64,000 nucleotides of DNA. It comes from JANXUR01 sp038229415 (lineage in GTDB: Bacteria > Acidobacteriota > Terriglobia > Terriglobales > Acidobacteriaceae). The stretch covers positions 62,001-126,000 of the forward strand of contig JBBROM010000001.1 in the NCBI GenBank assembly GCA_038229415.1, read 5' to 3'. A program made the position numbers and the translations under genes. Shown one piece after another: positions 33,838 to 41,706 of the stretch (within the stretch, counting starts at the first letter, position 1; every line of letters begins with the position of its first letter). A model generated the notes under the pieces. That model was not told the DNA's origin, searched no databases, and saw only the letters and a program-made list of their open reading frames with translations.

Positions 33838-35316
33838 ATGTCCGCGATGCCTTCTTTGCCACGTCTGGTGACATCGCCATTTCAAGGCTACGAGCTTGAC
33901 CACGCCTACGACGAGATGTTCCTGGCGGCGGGAGTGCCACGCGAGCACTATCAGGCGCTGTATCGGACGCTGCTGGCCTCGAATCCAGAGGATCTGCGCC
34001 GGGTGCAGCAGGCGGCTGATCTTTCGTTTCTGCATCAGGGCATCACCTTCACCGTGTATGGCAACAAGGAAGGCACGGAGAAGATCTTCCCCAACGATTT
34101 GCTGCCCCGCATTATTCCGGCTGCAGAGTGGCGCAAGGTGGAGCGCGGACTCACCCAGCGCATCACCGCGCTGAATCTTTTTCTGAAGGATATCTACCAC
34201 GACGGCCTGATCCTCAACGACGGCGTGGTGCCACGCGAGCTCATCTACAGCTGCAAGCACTTCCGACGCGAGATGCGCGGGCTTTCGGTGGCGCGTGACG
34301 TTTACGTGAGCATCTGCGGAACCGACCTGGTGCGTTTGCCCAATGGCGACTTTGCCGTGCTGGAAGATAATCTGCGTGTGCCCAGCGGCGTCAGCTATAT
34401 GCTGGCGAACCGCAAGGTGCTAAAGCGGGTTTTCCCGACGCTGTTTCGCGACTACGGCGTCTCGCCGATTGATCACTACGCGCAGGCGTTGCTGACGACC
34501 CTGAACACGCTGGCTCCGGCCCGCTTCCACGGTCGCGGCGACCCAGCGACTGTCCTGCTTACCCCGGGCGTATTCAACTCGGCCTACTTTGAACACACGT
34601 TTCTGGCCCAGCAGATGGGCATTGAGCTGGTGGAAGGTCGCGACCTGCTGGTGCATGACAACGTGGTCTATATGCGAACCACAGCGGGTTTGCGGCGTGT
34701 GGATGTAATCTATCGCCGCGTGGACGATGACTTTCTCGATCCGCTCTGCTTCCGCCCCGACACCAGCCTGGGCGTTCCGGGCTTGTTTAACGCCTACCGC
34801 GCGGGTAACGTGACGCTGGCCAACGCTATTGGCACCGGTGTCGCCGACGACAAGGCCGTGTACGCCTACGTTCCCAAGATCATCCGCTACTATCTTGACG
34901 AGGATCCGATTCTGCCTAACGTAGATACTTATCTACTTGCCGACCCGGCCAGCCGCAAATATGTTCTCGAACATCTGGAAGATTTGGTGGTTAAGGCTGT
35001 GGGAGAGTCCGGCGGCTACGGTATGTTGATTGGCCCGCACAGCACAGCCGAAGAGCGCGATGAGTTTCGCCGACGGATCGAAGCGGAGCCGCGCAATTAC
35101 ATTGCGCAACCGACACTGGCACTCTCCAAGGCGGCCTGCTTTCTGGACGGTGCAGTCGAAGCGCGGCATGTGGATTTGCGACCGTATCTGCTCTACGGAG
35201 ATTCGGTGACGCTGGTGCCCGGAGGCTTGACTCGCGTGGCATTGCGCAAGGGATCGCTGGTAGTGAACTCTTCGCAGGGCGGCGGCAGCAAAGATACTTG
35301 GGTGTTGCGGGAATAG
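33838..35316 (+). CDS. Circularly permuted ATP-grasp peptide-ligase-type protein (COG2308)
   Basis: A 492-residue member of the circularly permuted ATP-grasp family, predicted to join amino acids or peptides through acyl-phosphate chemistry. Marks are RIIPAAEWRKVERGLTQRITALNLFLKDIYHDG near the start, then FAVLEDNLRVPSGVSYMLANR, DVIYRRVDDDFLDPL and the nucleotide-side KAVGESGGYGMLIGPHSTAEE. The ATG at 33838 is favoured over an upstream TTG at 33820. It is the first of three genes that travel together (ATP-grasp, alpha-E, transglutaminase-like), a cluster predicted in published comparative work to make or cut a novel peptide. No substrate has been shown. Confidence 0.9.
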   Translation: MSAMPSLPRLVTSPFQGYELDHAYDEMFLAAGVPREHYQALYRTLLASNPEDLRRVQQAADLSFLHQGITFTVYGNKEGTEKIFPNDLLPRIIPAAEWRKVERGLTQRITALNLFLKDIYHDGLILNDGVVPRELIYSCKHFRREMRGLSVARDVYVSICGTDLVRLPNGDFAVLEDNLRVPSGVSYMLANRKVLKRVFPTLFRDYGVSPIDHYAQALLTTLNTLAPARFHGRGDPATVLLTPGVFNSAYFEHTFLAQQMGIELVEGRDLLVHDNVVYMRTTAGLRRVDVIYRRVDDDFLDPLCFRPDTSLGVPGLFNAYRAGNVTLANAIGTGVADDKAVYAYVPKIIRYYLDEDPILPNVDTYLLADPASRKYVLEHLEDLVVKAVGESGGYGMLIGPHSTAEERDEFRRRIEAEPRNYIAQPTLALSKAACFLDGAVEARHVDLRPYLLYGDSVTLVPGGLTRVALRKGSLVVNSSQGGGSKDTWVLRE

Positions 35317-35390
35317 TTTGCCGAGTGAGGATTCTGAATTCACCACTCACGCAGTTTGTCAGCAATTTTAACGAGTCTCAGGGAAACCCA

Positions 35391-36350
35391 ATGCTCTCTC
35401 GTGTGGCAGATAGTCTGTACTGGATGAGTCGCTATTTGGAAAGGGCCGAACATACGGCGCGGCTATTCAATGTGGATTACAACTTACGACTGGATAATGC
35501 GGATGACACGAGTGCCGCACGTGCCCGGCGACTGGCAACCTCGCTGCAAATCCCCAAAGCGCAACTGCCTGAGTCGGATGCAGATGACGTGGATCACGCC
35601 CTCGTATTCAGTCGCGCGAATCCTTCGTCCATCGTCTCGTGTGTGATTGCCGCTCGGGAAAATCTGCGCAACGTCCGCGAACAGTGCAGTTCGGAGATGT
35701 GGGAGCAGCTTAATCGGCTCTACCTGAAGGTTTCGGCGACTGATCGTGAACAGGGCTGGGTGGCGCAGATTCATCAGTTCTTTCATGCCGTAGAGGAAGG
35801 CGCTCACCTGTTCCAGGGCATTACTGATTCCACCATGAGTCACGGCGAGGGCTGGCAGTACATTCAATTGGGACGATATGTGGAACGCGTGGACGACTTG
35901 GCGGCTTTAGTGGCGGCTTACTATTCAGGCGACCAGCCGTTTACCGATCAGCCCGCGGAAGGCGACGAATATCTTGAGTGGGTCGGCTTGTTGAAGTCAT
36001 GCACGGCGTTCGAGGCCTATTGCAAGGTCTACACTGCGGAAATGCAGCCGTTGCGGGTGGCCGAGTTCCTGCTCCTGAACAGCGAGTTTCCGCATTCGCT
36101 GCGGTTTTCGGTGGAGCATGTGCATTCCGCGTTGCAACTTGTGGGTGCGCGCACTGGACGCAAGATCGAGAGTGCAAGCCGCCTTACCGGCAAACTGCGT
36201 GCAGCGCTGAGCTTCGCTTCCATTGACGAGATTATGGCCGAAGGGCCGACTCGATACCTGGCAGGCATTCAACGTCAGTGTGTGCAGGTGGATGGTGCCG
36301 TGCGGCACTTGTTCTTCGACTATCCAGTGGAGTCTACGCTGGCGTCGTAG
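35391..36350 (+). CDS. Alpha-E domain protein (COG2307)
   Basis: A 319-residue, mainly helical protein of the alpha-E family. The conserved N-terminus MLSRVADSLYWMSRYLERAEHTAR and RYVERVDDLAALV are clear. Its exact role is unknown, but it always partners the permuted ATP-grasp protein and may form a complex with it. The start at 35391 is chosen because of this N-terminus and GGGAA upstream; an earlier GTG overlapping the ATP-grasp stop is open but not conserved. The transglutaminase-like gene follows after 44 bases. Confidence 0.9.
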   Translation: MLSRVADSLYWMSRYLERAEHTARLFNVDYNLRLDNADDTSAARARRLATSLQIPKAQLPESDADDVDHALVFSRANPSSIVSCVIAARENLRNVREQCSSEMWEQLNRLYLKVSATDREQGWVAQIHQFFHAVEEGAHLFQGITDSTMSHGEGWQYIQLGRYVERVDDLAALVAAYYSGDQPFTDQPAEGDEYLEWVGLLKSCTAFEAYCKVYTAEMQPLRVAEFLLLNSEFPHSLRFSVEHVHSALQLVGARTGRKIESASRLTGKLRAALSFASIDEIMAEGPTRYLAGIQRQCVQVDGAVRHLFFDYPVESTLAS

Positions 36351-36394
36351 CCTGCTCTGCGCAATATAGGCAAAGAAGGTTTGGGAGATAACGC

Positions 36395-37366
36395 TTGATC
36401 TTTTCCGTGCGTCACATCACCAAGTTTCGTTATCAGCCCGCGATTCGCGAGAGTGTGATGGAGGTGCGCATGCAGCCCCGCAGCGAAGGCTCGCAGCGCT
36501 GCCTGGCGTTTTCGCTGGATGTGGCACCCAACGCCAATGTGATGGAGTATCGCGACTACTCCGGCAACCATGTGCATCATTTCGATATCCCGGGCAGCCA
36601 TGCCGACGTGGTGGTAAAAGCGGTGGCGCTCGTGGAAGTGGAGGATGTAGATCATTTGGGGTCAAGTGTGTGCGGCTCGTGGGCCGAGCTTGAGGCGCAG
36701 GTCGAGACTGGCGACCATTGGGAGATGCTGTTGCCCAGCCACTTCGCACATTCCACTGAAGAGCTGGCGCGGCTCGCCTCGGAGTTGCCGATGCAGCGCG
36801 ACTGCGATCCGCTTATGTTCGTGACCCGCCTGAACGAGGGCCTATATAACGCGCTGGCCTATGTGCCCAACAGCACTCAGGTGGATTCGCCCATTGATGA
36901 CGCCCTGCGCAGCCGTCAGGGTGTGTGCCAGGACTTTGCGCACATCATGATCGCGCTGCTGAGGCAAGTGGGCATGCCTTGCCGCTATGTGAGCGGATAT
37001 CTGTTTCACGCCAGCGAGGCGCAGGATCGTTCATCCGACGGGGCATCACACGCGTGGGTCGAGACATTTCTGCCGGGTATGGGCTGGGTCGCTTTCGATC
37101 CCACCAATAGTCTAGTGGGTTCAGCGCGCCACATCAGCGTCGCCATTGGCCGCGACTACGCCGACGTGCCACCGAATCGCGGCGTGCATAAGGGCGAAGC
37201 GCAAAGCGCGCTCAGTGTCGCAGTGACGGTGGCGGAAGCGAATCATCCGCTCCCCGAAGAATTGCCTCTTGCGCCTATGCTGCAACCTCGCTCCGTCCGC
37301 GCCACCAACCTGATGGCGCAGCACCACGAACAGCAGCAGCAACAGCAGCAGCAACAGCAGCAGTAG
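36395..37366 (+). CDS. Transglutaminase-like (COG1305) protein with poly-glutamine tail
   Basis: A 323-residue papain-fold protein of the transglutaminase superfamily, probably acting as a peptidase or amidase. Starts at TTG (36395), with GGGAG upstream and the typical N-terminal strand IFSVRHITKFRYQ. The catalytic Cys is in SRQGVCQDFAHIMIALLRQVGMPCRYVSGY, His in SHAWVETFLPGMGWVAFDPTN and Asp in the same segment. The last 11 residues are all glutamine, encoded by the 12-base unit CAGCAGCAGCAA twice and CAGCAGCAG once before TAG. It closes the ATP-grasp/alpha-E/transglutaminase trio. Confidence 0.92.
   Translation: MIFSVRHITKFRYQPAIRESVMEVRMQPRSEGSQRCLAFSLDVAPNANVMEYRDYSGNHVHHFDIPGSHADVVVKAVALVEVEDVDHLGSSVCGSWAELEAQVETGDHWEMLLPSHFAHSTEELARLASELPMQRDCDPLMFVTRLNEGLYNALAYVPNSTQVDSPIDDALRSRQGVCQDFAHIMIALLRQVGMPCRYVSGYLFHASEAQDRSSDGASHAWVETFLPGMGWVAFDPTNSLVGSARHISVAIGRDYADVPPNRGVHKGEAQSALSVAVTVAEANHPLPEELPLAPMLQPRSVRATNLMAQHHEQQQQQQQQQQQ
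37331..37366 (+). repeat. 12-bp tandem repeat encoding the poly-Q tail
   Basis: Three units: CAGCAGCAGCAA, CAGCAGCAGCAA and CAGCAGCAGTAG, the last ending in the stop codon. It would allow length change in steps of four glutamines without a frameshift. Confidence 0.9.
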
Positions 37367-37416
37367 CCGCAAAAGTAGCCGCGACCGGTGCGCTCCCGGT
37401 AGACTGACCCTGAAGC

Positions 37417-38391
37417 ATGGGGGCAGCCGTGACGGATTCTTGGACCAAGAGCAAAGTGGCAGTGGTGCAAGCCGCGCCGGTCGCATTCGACCGTGAGCGT
37501 ACCTTGGCAAAGGTTGAGTCGCTTACTGCCGAAGCGGCACGGCAGGGTGCGAAGCTGGTGCTGTTTCCAGAAGCGTTCGTGTCGGCTTATCCCAAAGGGC
37601 TCGATTTTGGCGCGGTCGTGGGTTCGCGTACCGACGCAGGCCGCGAAGACTTTCGCCGCTATTGGGAAAGTAGCGTGGACGTGCCGGGCCCAGCCGTGGA
37701 CGAACTTGCTGCAACCGCGCAACGCCACAGTGTTTATTTGGTGATCGGCGTGATTGAGCGCGATGGCGGCACACTCTACTGCACGGTTCTCTTCTTCGCG
37801 CCAACCGGTGAATATATGGGCAAGCATCGCAAGCTCATGCCCACCGCTGCCGAGCGCCTCGTCTGGGGCTATGGCGACGGTTCGACCATGCCCGTGTATG
37901 ACACGCCGCTGGGCAAGCTGGGCGCTGTAATCTGCTGGGAAAACTACCTGCCGCTGATGCGCACCGCGATGTACGCCAAGGGCATCCAGATTTACTGTGC
38001 GCCGACGGCTGATGCGCGCGACTCGTGGGTCGCCTCCATGCGGCACATTGCCTGCGAGGGCCGGTGCTATGTGCTCTCGTGCAACCAGTTCGCGCGGCGG
38101 AGCGACTATCCCGCCGACTGGCGTTCGATTTATGGCGACGACCCCGGCACGGTGATGACACGCGGCGGGAGCTGTATTGTGGATCCGTGGGGCAACTTAC
38201 TGGCAGGCCCGAACTTTGAGGGCGAAGCCATTCTGACTGCGGAAGTGGACTTAGGTGAGATTGTGAAGGGCAAATACGACATGGATGTCGTTGGACATTA
38301 CGCCCGCCCCGACGTGTTTCAGCTAAAGGTGGACGAACGGCCTAAACGGCCGGTGAGCCAGGTTGTCGATTTCGGACCTGACCCGATCTGA
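37417..38391 (+). CDS. Nitrilase
   Basis: A 324-residue C-N hydrolase expected to convert nitriles to carboxylic acids and ammonia. The catalytic triad is visible: Glu in LVLFPEAFVSAYPKG, Lys in KHRKLMPTAAERLVWGYGDG and Cys in AVICWENYLPLMR. The CWENY form and the WGYGDGS loop point to true nitrilases (aryl or arylaceto type, also cyanide hydratases) rather than amidases. It begins 50 bases after the peptide-ligase trio on the same strand and may be co-transcribed, but its link to that system is inference. ATG at 37417 is used; GTG at 37429 is possible. Confidence 0.92.
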   Translation: MGAAVTDSWTKSKVAVVQAAPVAFDRERTLAKVESLTAEAARQGAKLVLFPEAFVSAYPKGLDFGAVVGSRTDAGREDFRRYWESSVDVPGPAVDELAATAQRHSVYLVIGVIERDGGTLYCTVLFFAPTGEYMGKHRKLMPTAAERLVWGYGDGSTMPVYDTPLGKLGAVICWENYLPLMRTAMYAKGIQIYCAPTADARDSWVASMRHIACEGRCYVLSCNQFARRSDYPADWRSIYGDDPGTVMTRGGSCIVDPWGNLLAGPNFEGEAILTAEVDLGEIVKGKYDMDVVGHYARPDVFQLKVDERPKRPVSQVVDFGPDPI

Positions 38392-38441
38392 GCTCACAGT
38401 GACCATCCGGCCGATTGTACGCCCGGCCTATAATGGCCTGC

Positions 38442-38780
38442 ATGTTCGAAGCGACGCTATTTACCAGCCCGGAAAGCCTCACCTGCAAGCAGATTGTGGG
38501 CATCCTCGCCGATGCTACGACCTTTTTCGGCGGCTACCTGCTGGTGCGGGAAGCGCTCCGCAAAGAGGCTGATTTTCGCGACACCGACGCGCTGAAGGGA
38601 ACCGTACGCCGCTTGGCCGGGTTGCCCATGGAAGAGAAAAAATCGGGAGAACCCCTTAATAATGAGACAGATGCCGACCTCATCGAGATTCGGCGCACGG
38701 TCAAGCGCGCCCGCCGGGGCATTCTCATCATCACGGTAGGCTTCTTTCTCCAGTTGGTGTCGCGAATCTTTTTCGAGTAG
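38442..38780 (+). CDS. Small membrane protein of unknown function
   Basis: Not recognised. The 112-residue protein has two hydrophobic segments: IVGILADATTFFGGYLLVREAL near the N-terminus and GILIITVGFFLQLVSRIFF at the C-terminus, with a charged stretch between them that may lie in the cytoplasm. The ATG at 38442 is used; ATG at 38433 would add three residues. It follows the nitrilase gene by 50 bases. Confidence 0.55.
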   Translation: MFEATLFTSPESLTCKQIVGILADATTFFGGYLLVREALRKEADFRDTDALKGTVRRLAGLPMEEKKSGEPLNNETDADLIEIRRTVKRARRGILIITVGFFLQLVSRIFFE

Positions 38781-38899
38781 TGCCTTTTGAGTAAACCCGC
38801 CTCGTCATGCTATCATCCAATCAGATCGTCAGATTATCCGATCATCCGATGATCCGACATCGGGATGTAAGCATCAAGGCTCCGGGAAGGCAGGACGAA

Positions 38900-39313
38900 A
38901 TGAAGGAAGCATATCGTATGCGGATTGCGGGTAAGCGTCAGGTGACCCTGCCAGAGCGGCTGTTGCAGGTGATGGGCCTGAAAGAGGGCGACGAATTTGT
39001 AGTGGAAGCGTCGGAAGAAAACGGCGTCAGAAGCTTTCAGATGATTCCTTACAAGAGTGTGCGCGCCGATATTTTCACGCCCGAAGTGCGGGCGATGCTG
39101 GCCGAACGGATCAAGGAACGCGAGGCTGGCATGCCAATGTTCGAATTCAGCAATGTGGACGAGATGTTTGCCGCGCTGGCTGCGATGAAGGAGGCGGAGA
39201 AACAGGTGCCGATCGCCGTTAAGGTGGAGAAGGCGAAGAAGCAGGCCGATAAGCCTTCGCCTGGTGTATTGCGGCGGGCCACCGCGCAAAATAAGTCTTA
39301 CGTTGGGGGATGA
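38900..39313 (+). CDS. AbrB/SpoVT-like DNA-binding protein, antitoxin-type
   Basis: A 137-residue protein. Residues 5-50 form a swapped-hairpin AbrB domain (YRMRIAGKRQVTLPERLLQVMGLKEGDEFVVEASEENG). The remainder is helical and charged, ending KPSPGVLRRATAQNK. AGGA sits before the ATG at 38900; an in-frame start at 38807 is unlikely. Its TGA overlaps the ATG of the next gene (ATGA at 39310), the layout of an antitoxin-toxin pair. Long C-terminal tail and Lys-rich end are unusual for a pure AbrB protein. Confidence 0.75.
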   Translation: MKEAYRMRIAGKRQVTLPERLLQVMGLKEGDEFVVEASEENGVRSFQMIPYKSVRADIFTPEVRAMLAERIKEREAGMPMFEFSNVDEMFAALAAMKEAEKQVPIAVKVEKAKKQADKPSPGVLRRATAQNKSYVGG

Positions 39314-39687
39314 CACCGGCTACCGCCTCTGCTAACGTGCTCAGCATGGCCGAAGATCCCCGCGAACGAGTCGTGATCCAGTACACCGCAAAGCAGGCCA
39401 AGCAAATCAACCGGCTGACGCAGAAGCAGAGCGATGCACTGAAGATGTTTCTGGGAAAGCTGTCGGCCGATCCTTTCGACCCCGAAATTACAACCAGATC
39501 TAAATTCGAGGACGACGTCTACGTTTGTGAGCTGCCGGAAGGCTGCACAGTCTTTTGGAAGGTCGTGCTTCCCGCTGATGATGGTCGCAGCATCCATCTG
39601 GAGCAATTTCCGCCGGGCACGAAGATTGACTTGCTCGAAGTGCGTTCCAGCTTTGACAAGACTAGTGGCAAGAGCTTCGATCTGTAG
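39310..39687 (+). CDS. RelE-like candidate toxin paired with the AbrB-like gene
   Basis: A 125-residue protein (or about 112 residues from a later ATG) of unclear family. VIQYTAKQAKQINRLTQKQSDALKMFLGKLSADPFDPE is the RelE-type helical hairpin plus the DPFDP turn. A strand segment FEDDVYVCELPEGCTVFWKVV then sits where RelE toxins have the strand with the core residues. The final part (SIHLEQFPPGTKIDLLEVRSSFD) does not show the usual RelE catalytic Arg/Lys/Tyr set clearly. Overlap with the AbrB-type gene supports a toxin-antitoxin role, but this is inference. Confidence 0.5.
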   Translation: MTPATASANVLSMAEDPRERVVIQYTAKQAKQINRLTQKQSDALKMFLGKLSADPFDPEITTRSKFEDDVYVCELPEGCTVFWKVVLPADDGRSIHLEQFPPGTKIDLLEVRSSFDKTSGKSFDL

Positions 39688-39848
39688 TCGTAAAACCCCC
39701 ACCAAAAATTGCCCAACCGCATTCTGCAAACTGGCGCGTCCAATCTTCAGCTAACTCAGTATTGAAAATATTCCTGAACAATTTACTCGGCTGGCCGGTC
39801 TGCCCATTAGAGTAGCTTGATTGGCGACAGCGGCTGTGAGCATGACGC

Positions 39849-40418
39849 ATGGAGATGGCAAGCAACACGATGACGGCCGCATGCATGGGCGAAGGTACGG
39901 GCGAAGCTGAACTGGAGAGCGCAGTCCGCGACCACGCCCGGTTGGTCTATCGCGTGTGCTACTCGGTGCTGCGCAATCATCATGACGCGGAAGATGCGAC
40001 GCAGGAGACGTTTTTGCGCGTGATGCGATTCAGCGCAAAGCTGCGGGAAGCGCGTGATCCGAAGCACTGGCTGGCGCGGGTGGCGTGGCGAGTAGCGATT
40101 GATCGTCGCCCCAAAGTCACCGATGCACTGCGTAACGCGGACGATAGTGCCGAGCAGTTGCGGTCGCACGAGGCTGGTGCAGAAGCTGTGTTGCAAAGCG
40201 CGCAGATGCAGGCGACCGTGGAACGCCTGATTGCGGCATTGCCTGCAAAACTGCGCGAGCCGCTGGTGCTTTCCACGCTGGAAGAGTTGACGCCGCCCGA
40301 TGTTGCGGCTGTGTTGGGCATCAGCGAAGCGGCGGTGCGGTCGAGAGTCTTTCGGGCGCGGCAGATTTTGCGAGAGAAGCTGGAAGTGACCCTGCAGGCC
40401 AAGGGAACCGGACGGTAA
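39849..40418 (+). CDS. ECF-type sigma factor
   Basis: A 189-residue sigma-70-family protein with only regions 2 and 4. Region 2 is LVYRVCYSVLRNHHDAEDATQETFLRVMRF followed by PKHWLARVAWRVAIDRRPK, region 4 is LPAKLREPLVLSTLEELTPPDVAAVLGISEAAVRSRVFRARQILREKL. The ATG at 39849 is the likely start; ATG at 39855 is nearly as good. The anti-sigma-type gene begins 10 bases downstream, so both are co-expressed, and its product probably holds the factor at the membrane. Confidence 0.9.
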   Translation: MEMASNTMTAACMGEGTGEAELESAVRDHARLVYRVCYSVLRNHHDAEDATQETFLRVMRFSAKLREARDPKHWLARVAWRVAIDRRPKVTDALRNADDSAEQLRSHEAGAEAVLQSAQMQATVERLIAALPAKLREPLVLSTLEELTPPDVAAVLGISEAAVRSRVFRARQILREKLEVTLQAKGTGR

Positions 40419-40428
40419 AGGAAGGACG

Positions 40429-41046
40429 ATGACCATGGAGCCATTCGAGAACAATTCGGCGATAGACCAACTACTCGATTCATCTTTGCGGGAGTTTGGA
40501 GCAGCCGAACCCCGGCCCGGACTTGAGCTGCGTGTGCTGGCCGCGCTGGAGGCTGAGCGGCCCCAGATGATCCAGCGACCGCTTTGGCTCCGTGCTGCGT
40601 GGTCGTTCGCCGCAGTTGCCGCCATCGCACTCGTGATGTGGGGATTGGTGAGCGAGAAGACGATTCGTGAACCGGTGGTTGAATCCCGAAAGATGGACGA
40701 ATGCGACGTTTATAAGTTGATCCCCGGAATCAGGGAAGGTAATCCTGATGCGGATCGTATCTGTCCAGACCAACCTTCTGCCGCAGCTTCAACAGAGGTG
40801 TCGCGATCGCCATCCCGTCGCCGGATCGTGAGAGAACAGACGACTCAGGCCAAGACCGCCGCAATTACAGCCCCACGTCTCGACTCGTTTCCATCGCAAC
40901 AGCCGCTGAGCGAGCAGGAACTACTGCTGGCCCGTTTGGTCACGCAGCATCCCAGTGAAGCGATTCTGCTGGCGCAGGCGCAGGAGGAGAATGACGCAGA
41001 ATGGCAACGTTACCGTGAGCCATTTATGAGTGCGGCACCAGAATAG
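40429..41046 (+). CDS. Membrane protein, probable anti-sigma factor
   Basis: A 205-residue protein with one membrane span (AAWSFAAVAAIALVMWGLV, about residues 58-77). The N-terminal 55 residues are acidic and face the cytoplasm. No zinc HxxxCxxC motif is visible, so it differs from the common ZAS anti-sigma factors. The C-terminal part is Ser/Pro/Gln-rich and extracytoplasmic. Position immediately behind the ECF sigma gene is the main evidence for this role. GGAAGG precedes the ATG. Confidence 0.6.
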   Translation: MTMEPFENNSAIDQLLDSSLREFGAAEPRPGLELRVLAALEAERPQMIQRPLWLRAAWSFAAVAAIALVMWGLVSEKTIREPVVESRKMDECDVYKLIPGIREGNPDADRICPDQPSAAASTEVSRSPSRRRIVREQTTQAKTAAITAPRLDSFPSQQPLSEQELLLARLVTQHPSEAILLAQAQEENDAEWQRYREPFMSAAPE

Positions 41047-41128
41047 TGCCGAGATGTTGATTGGGTTGTCGAGTTCACGGGTATTTTAGCGGCAAAGTTT
41101 GCAATTCAAAATAAGGAGAAGCAACGTT

Positions 41129-41668
41129 ATGAAAAGGATCATGAAATACGCTTTAGTCGCAATCGCGCTTTGCAGTTGCTTGGCATTTGCACAATCCGCC
41201 CCTAAGGCCAGCGCTTCCGAATCGTCCGAGGCCGCCGAAAAGGCGGAGAAGGATCGTATGGCGTCCTCGGGCAGCTTCCAACTCGACTTTGCCATCAGCG
41301 AAAACGAAAATGGCAAGTTGATCAACCAGCGGCATTACATGATGAAGATATCCGGAGATGGTTCGGCGAACGAGATCAAGATTGGGACGCGGGTTCCAAT
41401 CACGACTGGGCCGGGGCAGGGAACCTACACCGATGTTGGTACCAACTTGCAGGCATTCATTCGCGGCGACACCCTGACGGCCAACGCTGAGCTTAGCAGC
41501 CTGGCACCCACTGAGAAGGACTCGGGTGCGTCTCCTATGGTCCGCCAACTGAAGCTCACCGGCCGCACGCCAGTGGTGATTGGCAAGCCGATCTTGGTGG
41601 GCAGCGCTGATGATCCCTACTCTAAGCGGCAGTTTCAGGTGGAAGTTACGATTACGAAGATTCGTTAG
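41129..41668 (+). CDS. Exported protein of unknown function following the sigma/anti-sigma pair
   Basis: A 179-residue protein with a clear signal peptide (MKRIMKYALVAIALCSCLAFA). AAGGAG at 41113-41118 fixes the start at 41129. The mature part begins with a Ser/Ala/Glu/Lys-rich stretch and then a beta-rich domain: GSFQLDFAISENENGKLINQR, then IKIGTRVPITTGPGQGTYTDVGTNLQAFI. Family not recognised. It lies 82 bases after the anti-sigma gene and may be a target of that sigma factor. Confidence 0.6.
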   Translation: MKRIMKYALVAIALCSCLAFAQSAPKASASESSEAAEKAEKDRMASSGSFQLDFAISENENGKLINQRHYMMKISGDGSANEIKIGTRVPITTGPGQGTYTDVGTNLQAFIRGDTLTANAELSSLAPTEKDSGASPMVRQLKLTGRTPVVIGKPILVGSADDPYSKRQFQVEVTITKIR

Positions 41669-41674
41669 GGCAAA

Positions 41675-41706
41675 TGGAGTGCCTGGGTCGAGACCCTAGC
41701 ACTCCA
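41675..41706. terminator. Hairpin between convergent genes, partly within the M16 stop region
   Basis: TGGAGTGC (41675-41682) pairs with GCACTCCA (41699-41706) around an inner GGGT/ACCC stem. It lies between two convergent stop codons and could end both transcripts, but it lacks a T-run. Confidence 0.4.

Noticed and set aside
39688..39848. Possible small gene on the minus strand between the RelE-like and sigma genes
   Set aside because: The peptide has no known domain and overlaps both neighbours when extended to a start codon.
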